Of a DNA stretch of 64,000 nt, positions 22,001 to 33,275 are shown piece by piece. Both the position numbers and the translations under genes were made by a program. The stretch is taken from positions 1,984,001 through 2,048,000 of the forward strand of contig JAJFPB010000006.1 of the NCBI GenBank assembly GCA_020881915.1. The letters run 5' to 3'. The stretch's first letter is position 1, and the number at the start of each line of letters is the position of its first letter. This stretch comes from Paramyrothecium sp. XJ0827 (Eukaryota > Ascomycota > Sordariomycetes > Hypocreales > Stachybotryaceae). The notes beneath the pieces were generated by a model. The model saw nothing but the letters and a program-made list of their open reading frames with translations, was not told the origin of the DNA and searched no databases.

Positions 22001-24084
22001 ATCTAGGCACCGTCACGTTGATATCGTGGAGAACCATCCTGTCCGCCCTCCACCCAAAGTTGCCATTTTGCACGACTATGGCAGGGCCAGCAGATCTTTT
22101 TTCAGACAGTGAGACTTCTCCCTCGGAAATCTTCTCGGCATAGCTTGCTGAACTTGTCGCCACTGTACGATAATCCTCCCGAGTTGTGCTTGCGAGGAAG
22201 GCCTGTATGCGCCCTAGACAAGCCATGCCGGATATGATCTGTGGCACCGACTGAAACAAGGAGAGCAGTGGCGACGACAAAAGCATGAGGTAAGATAGCG
22301 CAGTGAAAATCTTGGCGGCGCTCAGACTGCGCGGCGCGAAAGCGAAGGTCATGACAGGTGAGATTATGAGAGGGGTAAAGGCAATAATGGCGGCGACGAT
22401 TATGAAAAGGCGAGATCGCCCACCGGCTCGAATTTCTTCGCTGCGAAGCTTCTGGACGTATATCGAAATAGGCTGGGCTAGCCCAGAGAGCTTCAAGCTT
22501 TTCATGCTGGCAATCACAGTCCCTGTCAAGCCAACGCGTTTCTGTGTGAGAAGTGTCAGGGTTCTTAGCTGCTCAAATTATCCCGGTGTAGGAATTGTAA
22601 TTACCTGAACGGCCCCCATCCACTTCGTTTGAGCGGCGCCCGTGTACCTAGCGAGGATAGATATCGCCACTATGCAGCACAAGACCACGACGATTGGGGC
22701 TACGAACACAGGCCCGAGCAGTTCGTAAAGCAGCCAGCTAGCCACTCCCACCTCGATGAGGCTCGCCCAAATGTTGTGGAGGCCCACGAACCCAAGCTCA
22801 ATGCGCTCGACATCGGCGCTCATCAATGTCACAGTAGCATTGTCCTCGCCTGTGCCGACCTGGATCTCGGTCGTCTTCGCGTATATGGCTGACACAAGGC
22901 ATCCCCTGGCCATGGCAAGCATACGGTGGTGAAAGTATGAGAAGAAGGCCTCCGATATCGCCATTCCGGAGTAAATGCATATACTTGCGCCAATGAAACC
23001 GTAAGCTGCATTCTTTGCGGCACTCGTTGTGTCGGGTTGCGAAAGATGCTCCAAAAGAGCATGGATAAAGAAAGGCTGGCAGAAGGTAAAGCCGATTACG
23101 CACAGCTTTGGCACGACTGGAAGCAATAGCTGAACCTTGAGCGTCTTTGCCAATGCCTTCGGTAAAGCGTATTTATCAGTCTTAAACTTGTTGTAGTCGG
23201 CATGTCCCAGAAATCTCGTCTGGAGAACGTCGCCACTCATGGTGGAATCTAAGGGGTAGAGGTCCGAAATGCGGAGAATGTTCTTATACCCGTTGAGGAA
23301 CAGATTATTCAACCAAAAGTATACGCCTGGGTCGCTCTAGTCAGTTTTGCTTCACGATTCAAGACGGTGCATGACAGTACGCTGCCAGAGGAATTAGGCC
23401 CCGAACGACCAGGTGACGTACCAAGGCTGTATAAACCACTTGTTTCCTCCGGGCTGTGTTGTTTCAAATCCCAATTGACCCAAGCTGTCTTTTGGCGTGC
23501 CTCAAGGAAAAGAACAGCCATCTTCAGCGCCATGCAGGCCGAGAAGACGCCAGCATACGCGACTTCAAATTTGGTACCAGAGGCCAGCCAGAATGTACGA
23601 GCCTGCGCGACATCGAGAAGAGTGGTGATGAAAAGATATGCGCTAAGCAATACTGATGGTCGAGGCGACCTACTGTGCTCAAGGAAAGATAGTCCGACCA
23701 TGCACAGCGCCGCTATGAATTGAAGGACTGTGGACGCTATGGACAGGGCCGTCACTCCGAAGGAGCCAAGGCTAACAATAACGACCAACGATAATTGGAG
23801 GCCAACATACGTAGTTATCGTACCCTGGGAGTCAATGAGGATATTGGCGCTTCAGGACACAACAAGAAACTTACTGTTTTCACGATCTGCAGCATCGGTG
23901 CGCCTACAACGACGGGTTTTCTGATCAAGGACGTTGCGCGCCATAGTGAGGACGACACAAACAAAATTGACGGTACCAAGGAGAAGAAAATCTGCTCAAA
24001 CTTGACAGTGAAGTCAAAATCATCCCGGCAACCGACGACGCCCGGCCCGAAGGCGTCATCGTTGGCGCATGTTGAGAAGAGCAT
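19085..24084 (-). CDS. ABCC (MRP-type) full ABC transporter
   Basis: Nine exons (24084-23875, 23824-23422, 23326-22605, 22541-21862, 21796-21159, 21099-20819, 20681-20413, 20344-19898, 19844-19085) give 1469 aa with no disruption. The ATG at 24084 is used; the frame upstream opens with TTG. N-terminal TMD0 spans (residues 1-190) follow the family motif FGPGVVGCRDDFDFT. NBD1 has Walker A GPIASGKST (about 634), LSGGQRQ (about 726) and Walker B IFDDVFSGLD with Asp instead of the catalytic Glu. NBD2 has GRTGSGKSS (about 1248), LSQGQRQ (about 1353) and LLDEVSSSVD. This one-site asymmetry is normal for ABCC pumps. Likely export of conjugates, drugs or metabolites at the plasma or vacuolar membrane. 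The sixth intron (20818-20682) is long at 137 bp. Confidence 0.95.
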
Positions 24085-24940
24085 CGCTGTCGACAAAGGC
24101 GAGCCTGCAGGCCTCGAAAGTCACGATATGCAAAAAAAGATATCTTGCCTGCCACAAAGCACTCTGAACGGCAATATTGTAAGCTGTTTCGAGGATAGCG
24201 CACGTTAGAGTGCTTGAGGGAAAGGGTGAGGTTTTCCGAGCCTCCGTCTGACAAAAGATATGGCTGTCGGCTACCGTACCCTTGTCAGCGAAACCTCTCG
24301 TTGTCTTCGACCCTGCAAGGAAGGTGGACAACCACTTGCATGGTTGGAAGTTAGTCAAAGCTCCACCCTCGAAGCCCGCCTTGCCTGGATGGGATAGCCA
24401 GCGCGCAAATGCCCCAGTTATTCGCCAATCATGCAAAGCCTTCGGGTACCTGGTGCCGCTTACGAGGAAGCTGTCGAATCCCAGACGCGAGTTTCCCTGA
24501 CGTCTTGCCTTACGCGCAATTGGGAGATGACAGGGAAACACGAGTCTGGAAAGGCATCCTGTGGTGTGACCCACATCATAAACGATGCGACAGATAAGCG
24601 CCCGTCTTTGAGGCGGCGCAAGGAAATGAATGGCACCTGGACTGTGTTGCCATGATTCCTTAAAAGTCGTCATTAGTTTGCTTCCCCATTTGCAAAATGC
24701 CGAGTGTCCGCCAAGATAAAGTCCTGGTTGGCTTGATCTTGTTCGTCGACAAGCACCCATGCTGATAACAAGTCTTTTGGTGGATAAAAAGTCTTCTGGC
24801 TTCTACGAAAAAACAACCGCTCTCGGCTTTGATTGGTGATGGATCCTTGGATTCTGCCCCAGGTCCTGCTATATGGAAAAACACGACGAGATTCTGATCA
24901 CATGCGTTGAAAGGTTGAGAGAATTTTAGTTCATATGTTA
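24085..24940. other. Intergenic region upstream of the ABC transporter
   Basis: It presumably carries the ABC transporter promoter. A 234-codon frame (24056-24760, -) overlaps the transporter start in another frame; it has no domain and is not accepted as a gene. Confidence 0.45.
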
Positions 24941-27070
24941 TCAACACGAGAGCTCCAAGCGTTGTATTAGATATTCGCCTGGAAATTCACATCGCAAACA
25001 CTGTTGAACCGCGTAACCGTAATCCTTACCAGCATCCGCATAAACTCGAGGCAATAACTTGTTGGCTATCTCAAGATCATCTGAGATGTTGGTGGTGGAT
25101 GCGGCTGATGTAGACGCCGCTTGCCATCCCCTACCTTGACGCAAAACATCAAAAGGTGTGTTCAAACAGAGCTCCATGAGTAGGATCCCAAGCGAAAAGA
25201 GAATCCTATTTTTAATCCGCTCGCCTCCGAACGGGTACACTTCGAAATAGAATTCCATATCGGTGTCCTCGGCGTTGTTCGCTCTGGGGGTTCTGAAGAA
25301 GCAGCCAACAGCAGGCTCAAGCTTGATTGACCCAGGGCTAGAAAGCCGGGCAACGTCTCGGGGGATAATGAGTTTCATCCCTCCACTCCAGTCTTCAGAC
25401 ATCCATGCTGACCCTGAAAGGTAGAGCACTGCCCAGGAAGCAGCCGCTGCAAACCCGAAGCGGTCTTTCCGAGATAGCAGTGACGATTCCGACAAGCCAG
25501 GCTGCGGAGAGTCATCCCAGATCGATTTCAGGTCGACGATGGACAAAGGATCATTTCCTGTCGTAGATATGGTAACCCTTTGTTGCTCCGTACTGGGATG
25601 AACGCCCGGGTTGCGCATAACGCCCGTTGTCGGCCCTTGGGACCTGGTGGCGAATGCGCAAAGGCAGCTAATTTGGGGATCCCCGGCGCTGATCAGAATT
25701 TCCGGCATAACTTGAGACTTATGTTAGCATGTTTCAGTGCATAATGTCCATCTAGGCACCGACTTTCACCGAGCATGAGTTAGACTTACGAAGCTTTGAT
25801 TTGGTCAAGAGATCCGTCAAACCCGGCTCCGGCTCCTTTTTGAAGGCCTTCTTCAGTTTCTCAAATCCTGAATGCAGACTCGACTGCGATGACCGATCAG
25901 GCGTGGCTGTAATTTGAGGTGTGGCCGTGATTTGAGGTGTTTGGTTGTCCACGAAGTCCACTTGTAACGGATGCCATTTTCCGCCCTCCCACAGCCCGAT
26001 GGATAGCGTGCCCGGAGTGGACCACTGCTCCAGCTCCAGCTCCAAATGCCAACGCAAGCTGAGGCCACCATGGTGCCCCTCACAACTGCAACCCCAAGAA
26101 TTGCCTGCTGATAGCATCCCTTGGAGCTTTCTGACTTGATCACGAATCGTGTCACAGGATGCAGTTGTGAAACATCCCTGGAGGTCCCTTATTATCGCAT
26201 TCAATCTGTTGGGTTCATCTGCAGGCTTTACAACCTTTTCGAGAGCAGAATTCCATCGCTCCAACTCGTTGAAAATGGCTTTGCATTCACGATAACCAAA
26301 GCGCAACTTTACTTGGTTCCAATCACACTCTACTCTGTCAAGCGGGTTTGTTATCCACTGAGGCTAAAAGGATATTAATTTCCCGCCTCCCCTTGACAGC
26401 TGGGGAGGTAACGGATCACGGACTTTACCTGTCTCATCAACTTTGAGATTCCTTACTACCTTCGACATTAACTTGTCCATGTGCAAGAAAATTTCGGCAA
26501 GATCTTCTGCTTCCTTGGGATGCAATTTTTTCAGATGATCACGAAGCTCCTGTGGAGTCGGGTTGGTTAACCCGCATTTCTTGAGTGTCTTGTTGAGCTG
26601 CATCTGCTGGATTGTCAGATTCCTTTTGATGCTTTCAATTGCCTCCTTGTCCGCCGAAGAATTCGGGATGTACTTTGTGAATCTTGGAAAAGATGGTCAG
26701 CGCCACAGTCGTTTCATTTCTCTACCGTGCGGTGCTGGTCCTACCGTTTGTAGTTGTCCAGGGCGTAGAGAGCAACTGGGATTGCTCCCAAGACCACGCC
26801 AGCTACCTCTATGATGGCATAAGAGGTTTTTTGTCTTTGAGGAGTGTCTTTCACCAATTTCGACCAGTAAACTGTTTTGTTGCTGCCCTTCTGAGCGTCT
26901 TTGAGCGAAATTGTCAGGTTCACAAGGAGCCCAATGCTCAACGTGGAGCACTGTTCACCACAAGATGAGAACAAAGAAGAGAAAGAAACGCAGGGAAAGA
27001 CACAGAACCCTATATCAATACAGAAGACAAAGGAAAAGCGAAGAAGCGGTGTGGGCACGCCGTTATGCAT
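24941..27070 (-). CDS. DUF7580-type fungal protein, start codon unclear
   Basis: Core exons end at 26745, then 26682-26424, 26363-25790 and 25710-24941. The family N-terminus (EVAGVVLGAIPVALYALDNYKR) is directly preceded by ATA at 26812-26810, where the family has its start Met. The same frame is open upstream to an ATG at 27070, which would add 86 residues (642 aa). From the ATA position the protein is 557 residues. ETGK|PQW across intron 2 matches the family and requires a weak GTCCGT donor. The N-terminal half is helical (LKKLHPKEAEDLAEIFLHMDKLM). The C-terminal half ends in a kinase-like remnant, ILFSLGILLMELCLNTPFDVL, without catalytic residues. The function is unknown. It is divergent from the zinc-finger/SH3 gene. 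Confidence 0.78.
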
Positions 27071-27309
27071 GTTCCCATTCAGCACTGATTTCGAAACGTC
27101 TTCACGTAGCACAGAATGGTTTTGCGGAAGCGTCCCTCATCCGACACTCGGCTACAGACCCATGTGACTGTACAGTGATTTGAACAGTACTTAAAGGCCT
27201 GCTGAGAGCAACATTTTCATAGTTTATCGCCGGAAAAAACCTGATCTACAAAAAATTCTGCTGCGCAAGCCACATTCACTTTGCAACACGAGTAAAGCCC
27301 ACCTCTTCG
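27071..27309. promoter_or_regulatory. Bidirectional promoter between the DUF7580 and zinc-finger/SH3 genes
   Basis: The distance between starts is 239 bp if the ATG at 27070 is used, or 497 bp from the canonical start position at 26812. No clear TATA box or palindrome is seen. The short spacing implies shared control. Confidence 0.4.
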
Positions 27310-29830
27310 ATGGAAGACTCAGAAGCGGAATACGGATTGCGCAAGCTTTCCGCCTCTTTCAATGACCTTTTGCCTCGCTTCAAAAAATTTGTCGCACTTG
27401 CCGAAGAGCGAAAGGAAGAATTAAACATCGGATTCAAAGAGCTCAGAGGGTGGGACGATGACCTCACACGGTTCAAGATCTTGATTCGGGAGTGGCAATG
27501 GTATCTACCAGCCGACACGAAGCTGTTGTTCCACTCCCCGTTTAGTCAAGATCTTGAGCTGCGCGAACTGGCCATGGATAACTGCCGTGACATGCATCAG
27601 CTCCTAGACTTCGGTAAATATGATCCCAATCTTACATATCTTAGTTGGCTCTTATTCACTGTTGAATAGTCCTTCGATGCGTTTCTCCATGGCATGGCGC
27701 AATCGATGAGTGGGATGATGAGTGGTGGCCAAGAAGCCCCAGGTCATCAATTGATGTTTCCTTGCCGCACGCGTATGACGCAAAAGACATCAACAAAATT
27801 CGAGCAACTAGAAGCATTGAGGATCGCCAGTTGGCAGGCCTTTTAAACGTAACTCCCGACCTTCGGGGAAGGCTTGACATCTTCTATCACATGGATACCC
27901 TTCTTCAGCAGGGAGGCCCTCAAGGAGATTTTCCCCACGACGAAAAGTCAAGCAATGTGGAAAACGCAGTTTACCAATATGATCTAGGCAAAATCAAGAA
28001 GCAAATCAAGCAATGGCTTTCACAGCATGGAAACCAACCCGACGTCAGCTTAGAGGTTGAAGCTGGCACCGACGGGACATCTTCGTCATCGCAAGAGAGC
28101 AATGACCCTGCAGAATTGGATTTCCTCTACCGGCGGTTGGCTCTCGCAAACACCCGGCGTCGAGAGCGGCTTCGTTATTGGGCATGGAGCTCGTATCATC
28201 CAGGCAGTGGCATTGACTCAAACGTCGTGGGAGAAGCCAATCCTGATTGGAAAGACGTATTTAGGTCGCCGGACAATGAAACGGAAAGACGAAGTCCAGA
28301 TGTGATGGCGGAAATGCCCGAGGCGGCTGGATCTGCCAGCTTTGCCCCAGCATTCAGCAAGCCTCCGGTCGCACCAGAACGAGCAGAACCTGAACCAGAA
28401 TCTGCCCGAGAAACAGTGTCCGGGTCCCCTGAAACTAAAGAAGCCGAAAAATTGGGGGTTAGCCGCCGGGTTTTGGCTCTCATTCCGGAATTGCCTGTCA
28501 CAGCTACCCACGGTGTAGCTTTCGAATGTCCCTATTGTCACACTGAAGTGAAAATCGCGAACAAGAAAAAGTGGATGTAAGTACTTGCTCCAGAAAAGTC
28601 GGGCTTACCTGGGACATTTTCACACTGACACAAAATTCTAGACAGCATGTCTTCTCTGACGTTCGTCCGTACGTGTGTACTTTCCCCGACTGCCTGAATG
28701 GTACAGAGACGTACGAAACCACAGGCGAATTGAGGTCGCACGAGTTTTCTGCTCACCGTCGCGAGTGGTTGTGTGATCTGTGCAAGGTGACATTTGCGTC
28801 TTGGGAGCTCTTGAAAACTCACTTCTGGGACGTTCATGCGGACGGCAGGCCTGGAACAAACCTGGACAAACTAGGTTTGATGTGTGGTATACCGCAGAGA
28901 GAAAGCGCGGTCACCAAATGCATCATGTGCTCCAAAGAACTTTGTCTAAAACAACTTTGGGCCCATCTCGGCGAACACCTCGAGGAGTTGGCTTTGTCTG
29001 CGTTGCCATCAATGATCCCGCATCCTTCCGTGACGACGCGGCAAGCTGGTAGCTCTGTGGCGGAGAGCACGGATGTTCGTGTGCCTGGCCTCCGTGGGAA
29101 TTTGCTGTCAACCGTATGGAAGGAACTCTACAAGCCTGCTCCCCTTGCGAAGGCTTTATATGACTACCAAGCCAGTTCCGACGCCCCTCACGAGCTCTCC
29201 TTCTACAAGGGGACGATATTCTATGTTCAGAATGCCTCTGCCAACTGGTGGCACGTGGAGACGAGAGATGGCTCAGGAGGCATCGTTCCAAGCAACTACG
29301 TCACGTCATTGGATCCACTGACATGGGCAGAGGCACAGAGAGCGGAAACAGAACTTGAGAATGAGAAGCCGCAGCCCTTGCCTAAGGATGAGCCGGAGTT
29401 CAAGCCAAAGTTCTTTCCAAGCGACATCTACACCTACCATGCTCTTGCCAAAAACAGCTACTTTGCTGATCCGGGCTGCCCTGACGAGCTATCAGTCTCA
29501 CGTGGCGAGTATCTGCTCGTGACTGACCCAAAAGTGGGATGGCATTATGCAAGGAACTCGCACGGCAAGAAAGGCCTCGTGCCTACTCGCTGCGTAATGT
29601 TTCTAACTCTCAAGCACAAACATCCGCGAATTTCGACAACTTACGAAGCCAGCAGGGTTCGCGTCAAGGCCTTGAGGGACCACAATCCCAGCCCTGAAGA
29701 CTACGACAGGCTTCCTTTCTTGGCCGGCGAAACTATGCTGGTGTATCGGACGGGGGGTCAGTGGTTGGCAGCAGAGAAGGGTAATGGTGAGGTTGGGTTT
29801 ATTCCTGGCGATCATGTGGTTTTTCTGTAA
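27310..29830 (+). CDS. acuF-like C2H2 zinc-finger protein with three SH3 domains
   Basis: Exons 27310-27613, 27670-28576 and 28642-29830 give 799 aa. Residues 1-110 form a helical N-terminal domain; DAKDINKIRATRSIEDRQ and RLALANTRRRERLRYW are typical of the fungal acuF-like family. A divergent C2H2 array spans about 385-530 (FECPYCHTEV, YVCTFPDC, WLCDLC..TF, KCIMCSKEL, AHLGEHLEELALSALP). Three SH3 domains follow: about 572-628 (LAKALYDYQ...NWWHVE...GIVPSNYV), 666-722 (DELSVSRGE...GLVPTRCV) and 742-799 (VKALRDHN...GFIPGDHVVFL). SH3 domains bind proline-rich peptides, so this looks like a signalling scaffold rather than a simple DNA binder. Single SH3 tails are known to me in this family; three is unusual. 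The exact role is unknown. Confidence 0.88.
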
Positions 29831-31205
29831 AGTTAGTCTTTGAGCAGCTTTCGTGGAATTGAGTTATTGCGCTTAAACAAAGCCATTGGTCCTCGAGATT
29901 GTGAATGACAGTCGAATGCAAGCATGACAAGTGTTCTCAGCTGGATGGCGAAAACTTCTGCAAGCCCTGGCGTGACGGATACGATGGTTTCCTGCTTCCG
30001 CTTCCGAACCGTAATCTGGTATCAAACTTGCAAGTCACGCAACGGCACGGTCCAAAGTGCACAGCTCAATGCTGCCACTCCAATCGGCGCTGACAAGCTG
30101 TGAGTCTCGATGAGGGCGAAATTGGTGGTTCCCGCGGGCAACGTGGTGACACCATGTAAAGGGGCCGACTAGTAAACAGGATCTCGTTCGCGGAAGATGC
30201 GCTCCCGCATTGGTGGACATGCGGCAGAGGGCACTTCTTGCTGCAGGTGCATTTGGCTTGGATTTTTATCGATAGGTTCCTGGAATGAAGGGGGAGAGCG
30301 ATGATTCACTATTTACACTAAGTGTAATGACTGGGAGAGGCGTATATCTCGAAGCGGGTCAGGAGCATTCGTTTACAGAATGGTTTCCGGGCAAGGGAAA
30401 GACTTGAGGTGTTCTAATTTGGTACAGGAGTCTACGTTAGCCATAATCTCACATTGTATGCAAAAGCTTCTGGCCCTTGCTTTGCTGCATATAGCCCTGG
30501 ACGAGCTTGTTCGTGCGATGTCAAAGGGCCACGCATCAGGCAGGGCTTTGAACCTTGCGTTGCTACGCGAACGGACCACAAATGCGCGGCGACCCCTTTA
30601 TGCATGTTACGTGTTTCTCTCACATCATCCAGGCCGCGCTCTATCTCAGGTTGTTGAGCTTGTTGTGTCTTTGCATGAGTCAACTTTAAGAGGACGATAG
30701 TATACGCCAAAGAAGGCTTCGCAGATATTAACCTATAGTCTTAGTCCACAATGCAATAGAATCTAATAAGCCATGTGGGACTATGAGTGACGTGTTTTCG
30801 GTACCGCTTCCTGCTACTCGATTCAAGCTGGGCCAATTCAGCCATATGTAGCAATAGGATACAAGCATTAGGGAGTTTCTAGACACGAAATTGGACATCA
30901 TGGCGCTTCACGTTCACTTTAGGCGGTGGAAGGCGCTCCTACGATCCTACGACGGCATGGTCAAAAGCGTAAGTCATCAGCACCACTTCGGAAGGGCTCA
31001 TTACATCCGCCTTGTGGAGGACAACAGCTATTGAGCTGAAGCCTCGGCAGATGATAGATTATTATGGGTTCCCGTTTGTGCTCCGGTTCTGTCTTGTCCT
31101 TCACACTTGGTTCCCATGTCGACTCTCTCCTGGGGTGTATGTATCCTAAGAACGAAATTTACGAGAAAGGAAAAGAGAAAAAGAGAAACAAACATTCCCA
31201 ATGCT
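29831..31205. other. Intergenic region between convergent genes
   Basis: About 1.4 kb with no supported gene. Overlapping short frames around 30370-30710 on both strands are not conserved-looking. Confidence 0.4.
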
Positions 31206-33275
31206 TTATCGAGAAGTCGCTGGCTCAGGGGTATCAGATCTCGAGCTGCGGTTCTCATTTGAGGGCTCCCTAGCAACCGTCTGCTTCGCTTCTTTTGAGC
31301 CACTCTCAACCGCCTCTTGCTCACGCGCAACCTCATGCTCGGCCAGGGTACGGGCGCCGATGTCGAGCTTTCCTTCGCCGCGACGCTGCGGTGGGATCAG
31401 CACGTTGAACCAGCGCGGCATCATGAAGCCTGCAAAGATGATGATCAGAGCCAAATGGGCCACGCCGAAGCCCATGATGTGCAGTGGGTCGTTTCGTAAT
31501 TCGTAGAAGCCGGGGTAAGAGAAGCTGAACACGATGGACAGGATCGGAGCCGCAATGTAGCGGATCATGGGCGCCCAGAAGGCCGGTAGAGCCCAGTTCT
31601 TGCCCTGGCCGACAATCTGGTTCAGATCGTGCCGGAGTTGGTTGCCCTGTCAAGGTTAGCTGCCGCACGTGCAAGGCTGAAAAGATGTGGAGCTTACAGA
31701 GTAAAATGCAAGATAGTAAATGCGGTTCAAGGTGACATTCTTGCTGAAGAATCTTGGGCCTGGTGTGTCGGGGATGGTTGAAATCAGGACGGAGACCACA
31801 AATCCGATGATGTAAATGCCAAAGCCAGCACCAGCACCAGCGCCCGGGGAAACTGTGTGCGCAATGACAAGGCCGACGAGCATACCACCCAGGTATCCCA
31901 CATTTTGCACGATGAGCGCCTTCTTGCCAACTTGGCCAACGACATCCCTCCAGCGGTAGAACGTGGTGGAGCAGACGCACTCTGAGAAGACGACGAAGAC
32001 GAGGGCAACATCACTGGTCCAGCGGTCAATGCCGGAGAGCAGGTAGTATCCGAACTCGGTGCAGTAAGGCAGCGACAAGAGGAAACAGGCGATGACGATG
32101 ATGCTGACGACAATGGGCCGGGATAGTCTCTTCTGGCAATCCATGACCAGCGTGACAAGGGCGTCAATCATGGCAAAGGCAGAACTGTATCCCAGGACCA
32201 TGAGCGTGAAGAACAGGATCACGGCCCAGAAGTTGGCGGCCGGCATCTGGGCGACGGCGGACGGCAGGGTCAAGAAGCCCACAGTGAAACCTCCCAGTCT
32301 GACGCCGTCCTCGGGGAAGATGCGCAGGAAGCCGACGACACCAAAGACTGCAAACGCCGCAATGTTCTCAAACAGGACGTTGCTGCACACGATGAGGATC
32401 GAATCCATGATGGCATTGGAGTGCTTCTGGTTGTACGAAGCATAGGACGTGAAGTAACCGAAGCCGACACCGGTAGAGAAGAAGACCTGACCGCAGGCCG
32501 TCTGCCAGATTGTTCCACTCGCGAGCTGGTCGCTGTTCCACGTGCCCCAGAAGGTTCGCACGCCGGCGCCGGCGTTGTCGAGGGACAAGGAGCGGCCGAT
32601 CAGGATAATGGTGATGACGATTGGCAGACCCATGGTGAAGTAGACGACTCGACCGGTGAGACCAACGCCCCGGAAGATGCTGATGTAGATGAGGAACCAG
32701 GTGAAGGCGGTCCAACCGACAGTCTCGCCGATGAGGGCGACGCCGGGGTACTCGACGTAATCGACGACCGAACTGCCGTCGGCGCTGTAGTTGCCGGGGA
32801 TGGGGTCGGGGTTGGCGACCACTCGGCCCATGTAGAACTCCTGCCCGTCATCCTTCCAGGGCAGAGGGCTCGTGAACGAGTGGCGGAAGTAGCTCATGAT
32901 CCAGGCCAGGTTGACGACGAAGTAGGGGCTGACGACGAGGCCGACGTAGAGAAGACTGAGGCCGACGCCCTTGAGGCGGTGGTCGAGGGCGTTGTAGGCG
33001 ACGACGCAGCCGCCGCGGTACGCCTGGCCGATGGCGATCTCGAGGACGAGGACGGGGATCGCGATGAGGAAGACGGTCATGAGGTACGGCACGAACCACT
33101 GCAGGCCCGGGTTGTTGAACATCTGCGACGGGTACCGCAGGAGGTTGCCCATGCCGGCGCACCCGCCCATGGCCGCGAGCAGGAAAGCCGCGCGCGAGGG
33201 CCACTGGTCTCGGCCGTCGTCAGACTTGGCCGCCGCGGGAGCGAGCCACTGCCCGACTTTCTTGAGCGTCTCCAT
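31206..33275 (-). CDS. SLC6-type sodium:neurotransmitter symporter family protein
   Basis: Exons 33275-31698 and 31646-31206 give 672 aa. The ATG at 33275 (caaccaccATGG) is strong; upstream codons open only with TTG. The LeuT fold is recognisable from the unwound TM1 motif GCAGMGNLLRYPSQ, which keeps the Asn and Arg of the canonical GLGN..RFP, then PVLVLEIAIGQ in TM2 and GVGFGYFTSYASY in TM6. About 12 membrane spans precede a hydrophilic C-terminal tail of about 70 residues. Animal and bacterial relatives bring in amino acids or biogenic amines with Na+. Fungal members are common in Pezizomycotina but poorly characterised. Plasma membrane is likely; the substrate is unknown. Confidence 0.93.

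Noticed and set aside
24056..24760. 234-codon minus-strand frame upstream of the ABC transporter
   Set aside because: It overlaps the true N-terminus in another frame, has no domain, and the transporter is complete without it.
1..31000. Secondary-metabolite gene cluster in the left half
   Set aside because: FAD oxidoreductase, hydrolase, permease and ABC pump are suggestive, but no PKS, NRPS, terpene synthase or P450 is present and the genes are far apart with unrelated genes between them.
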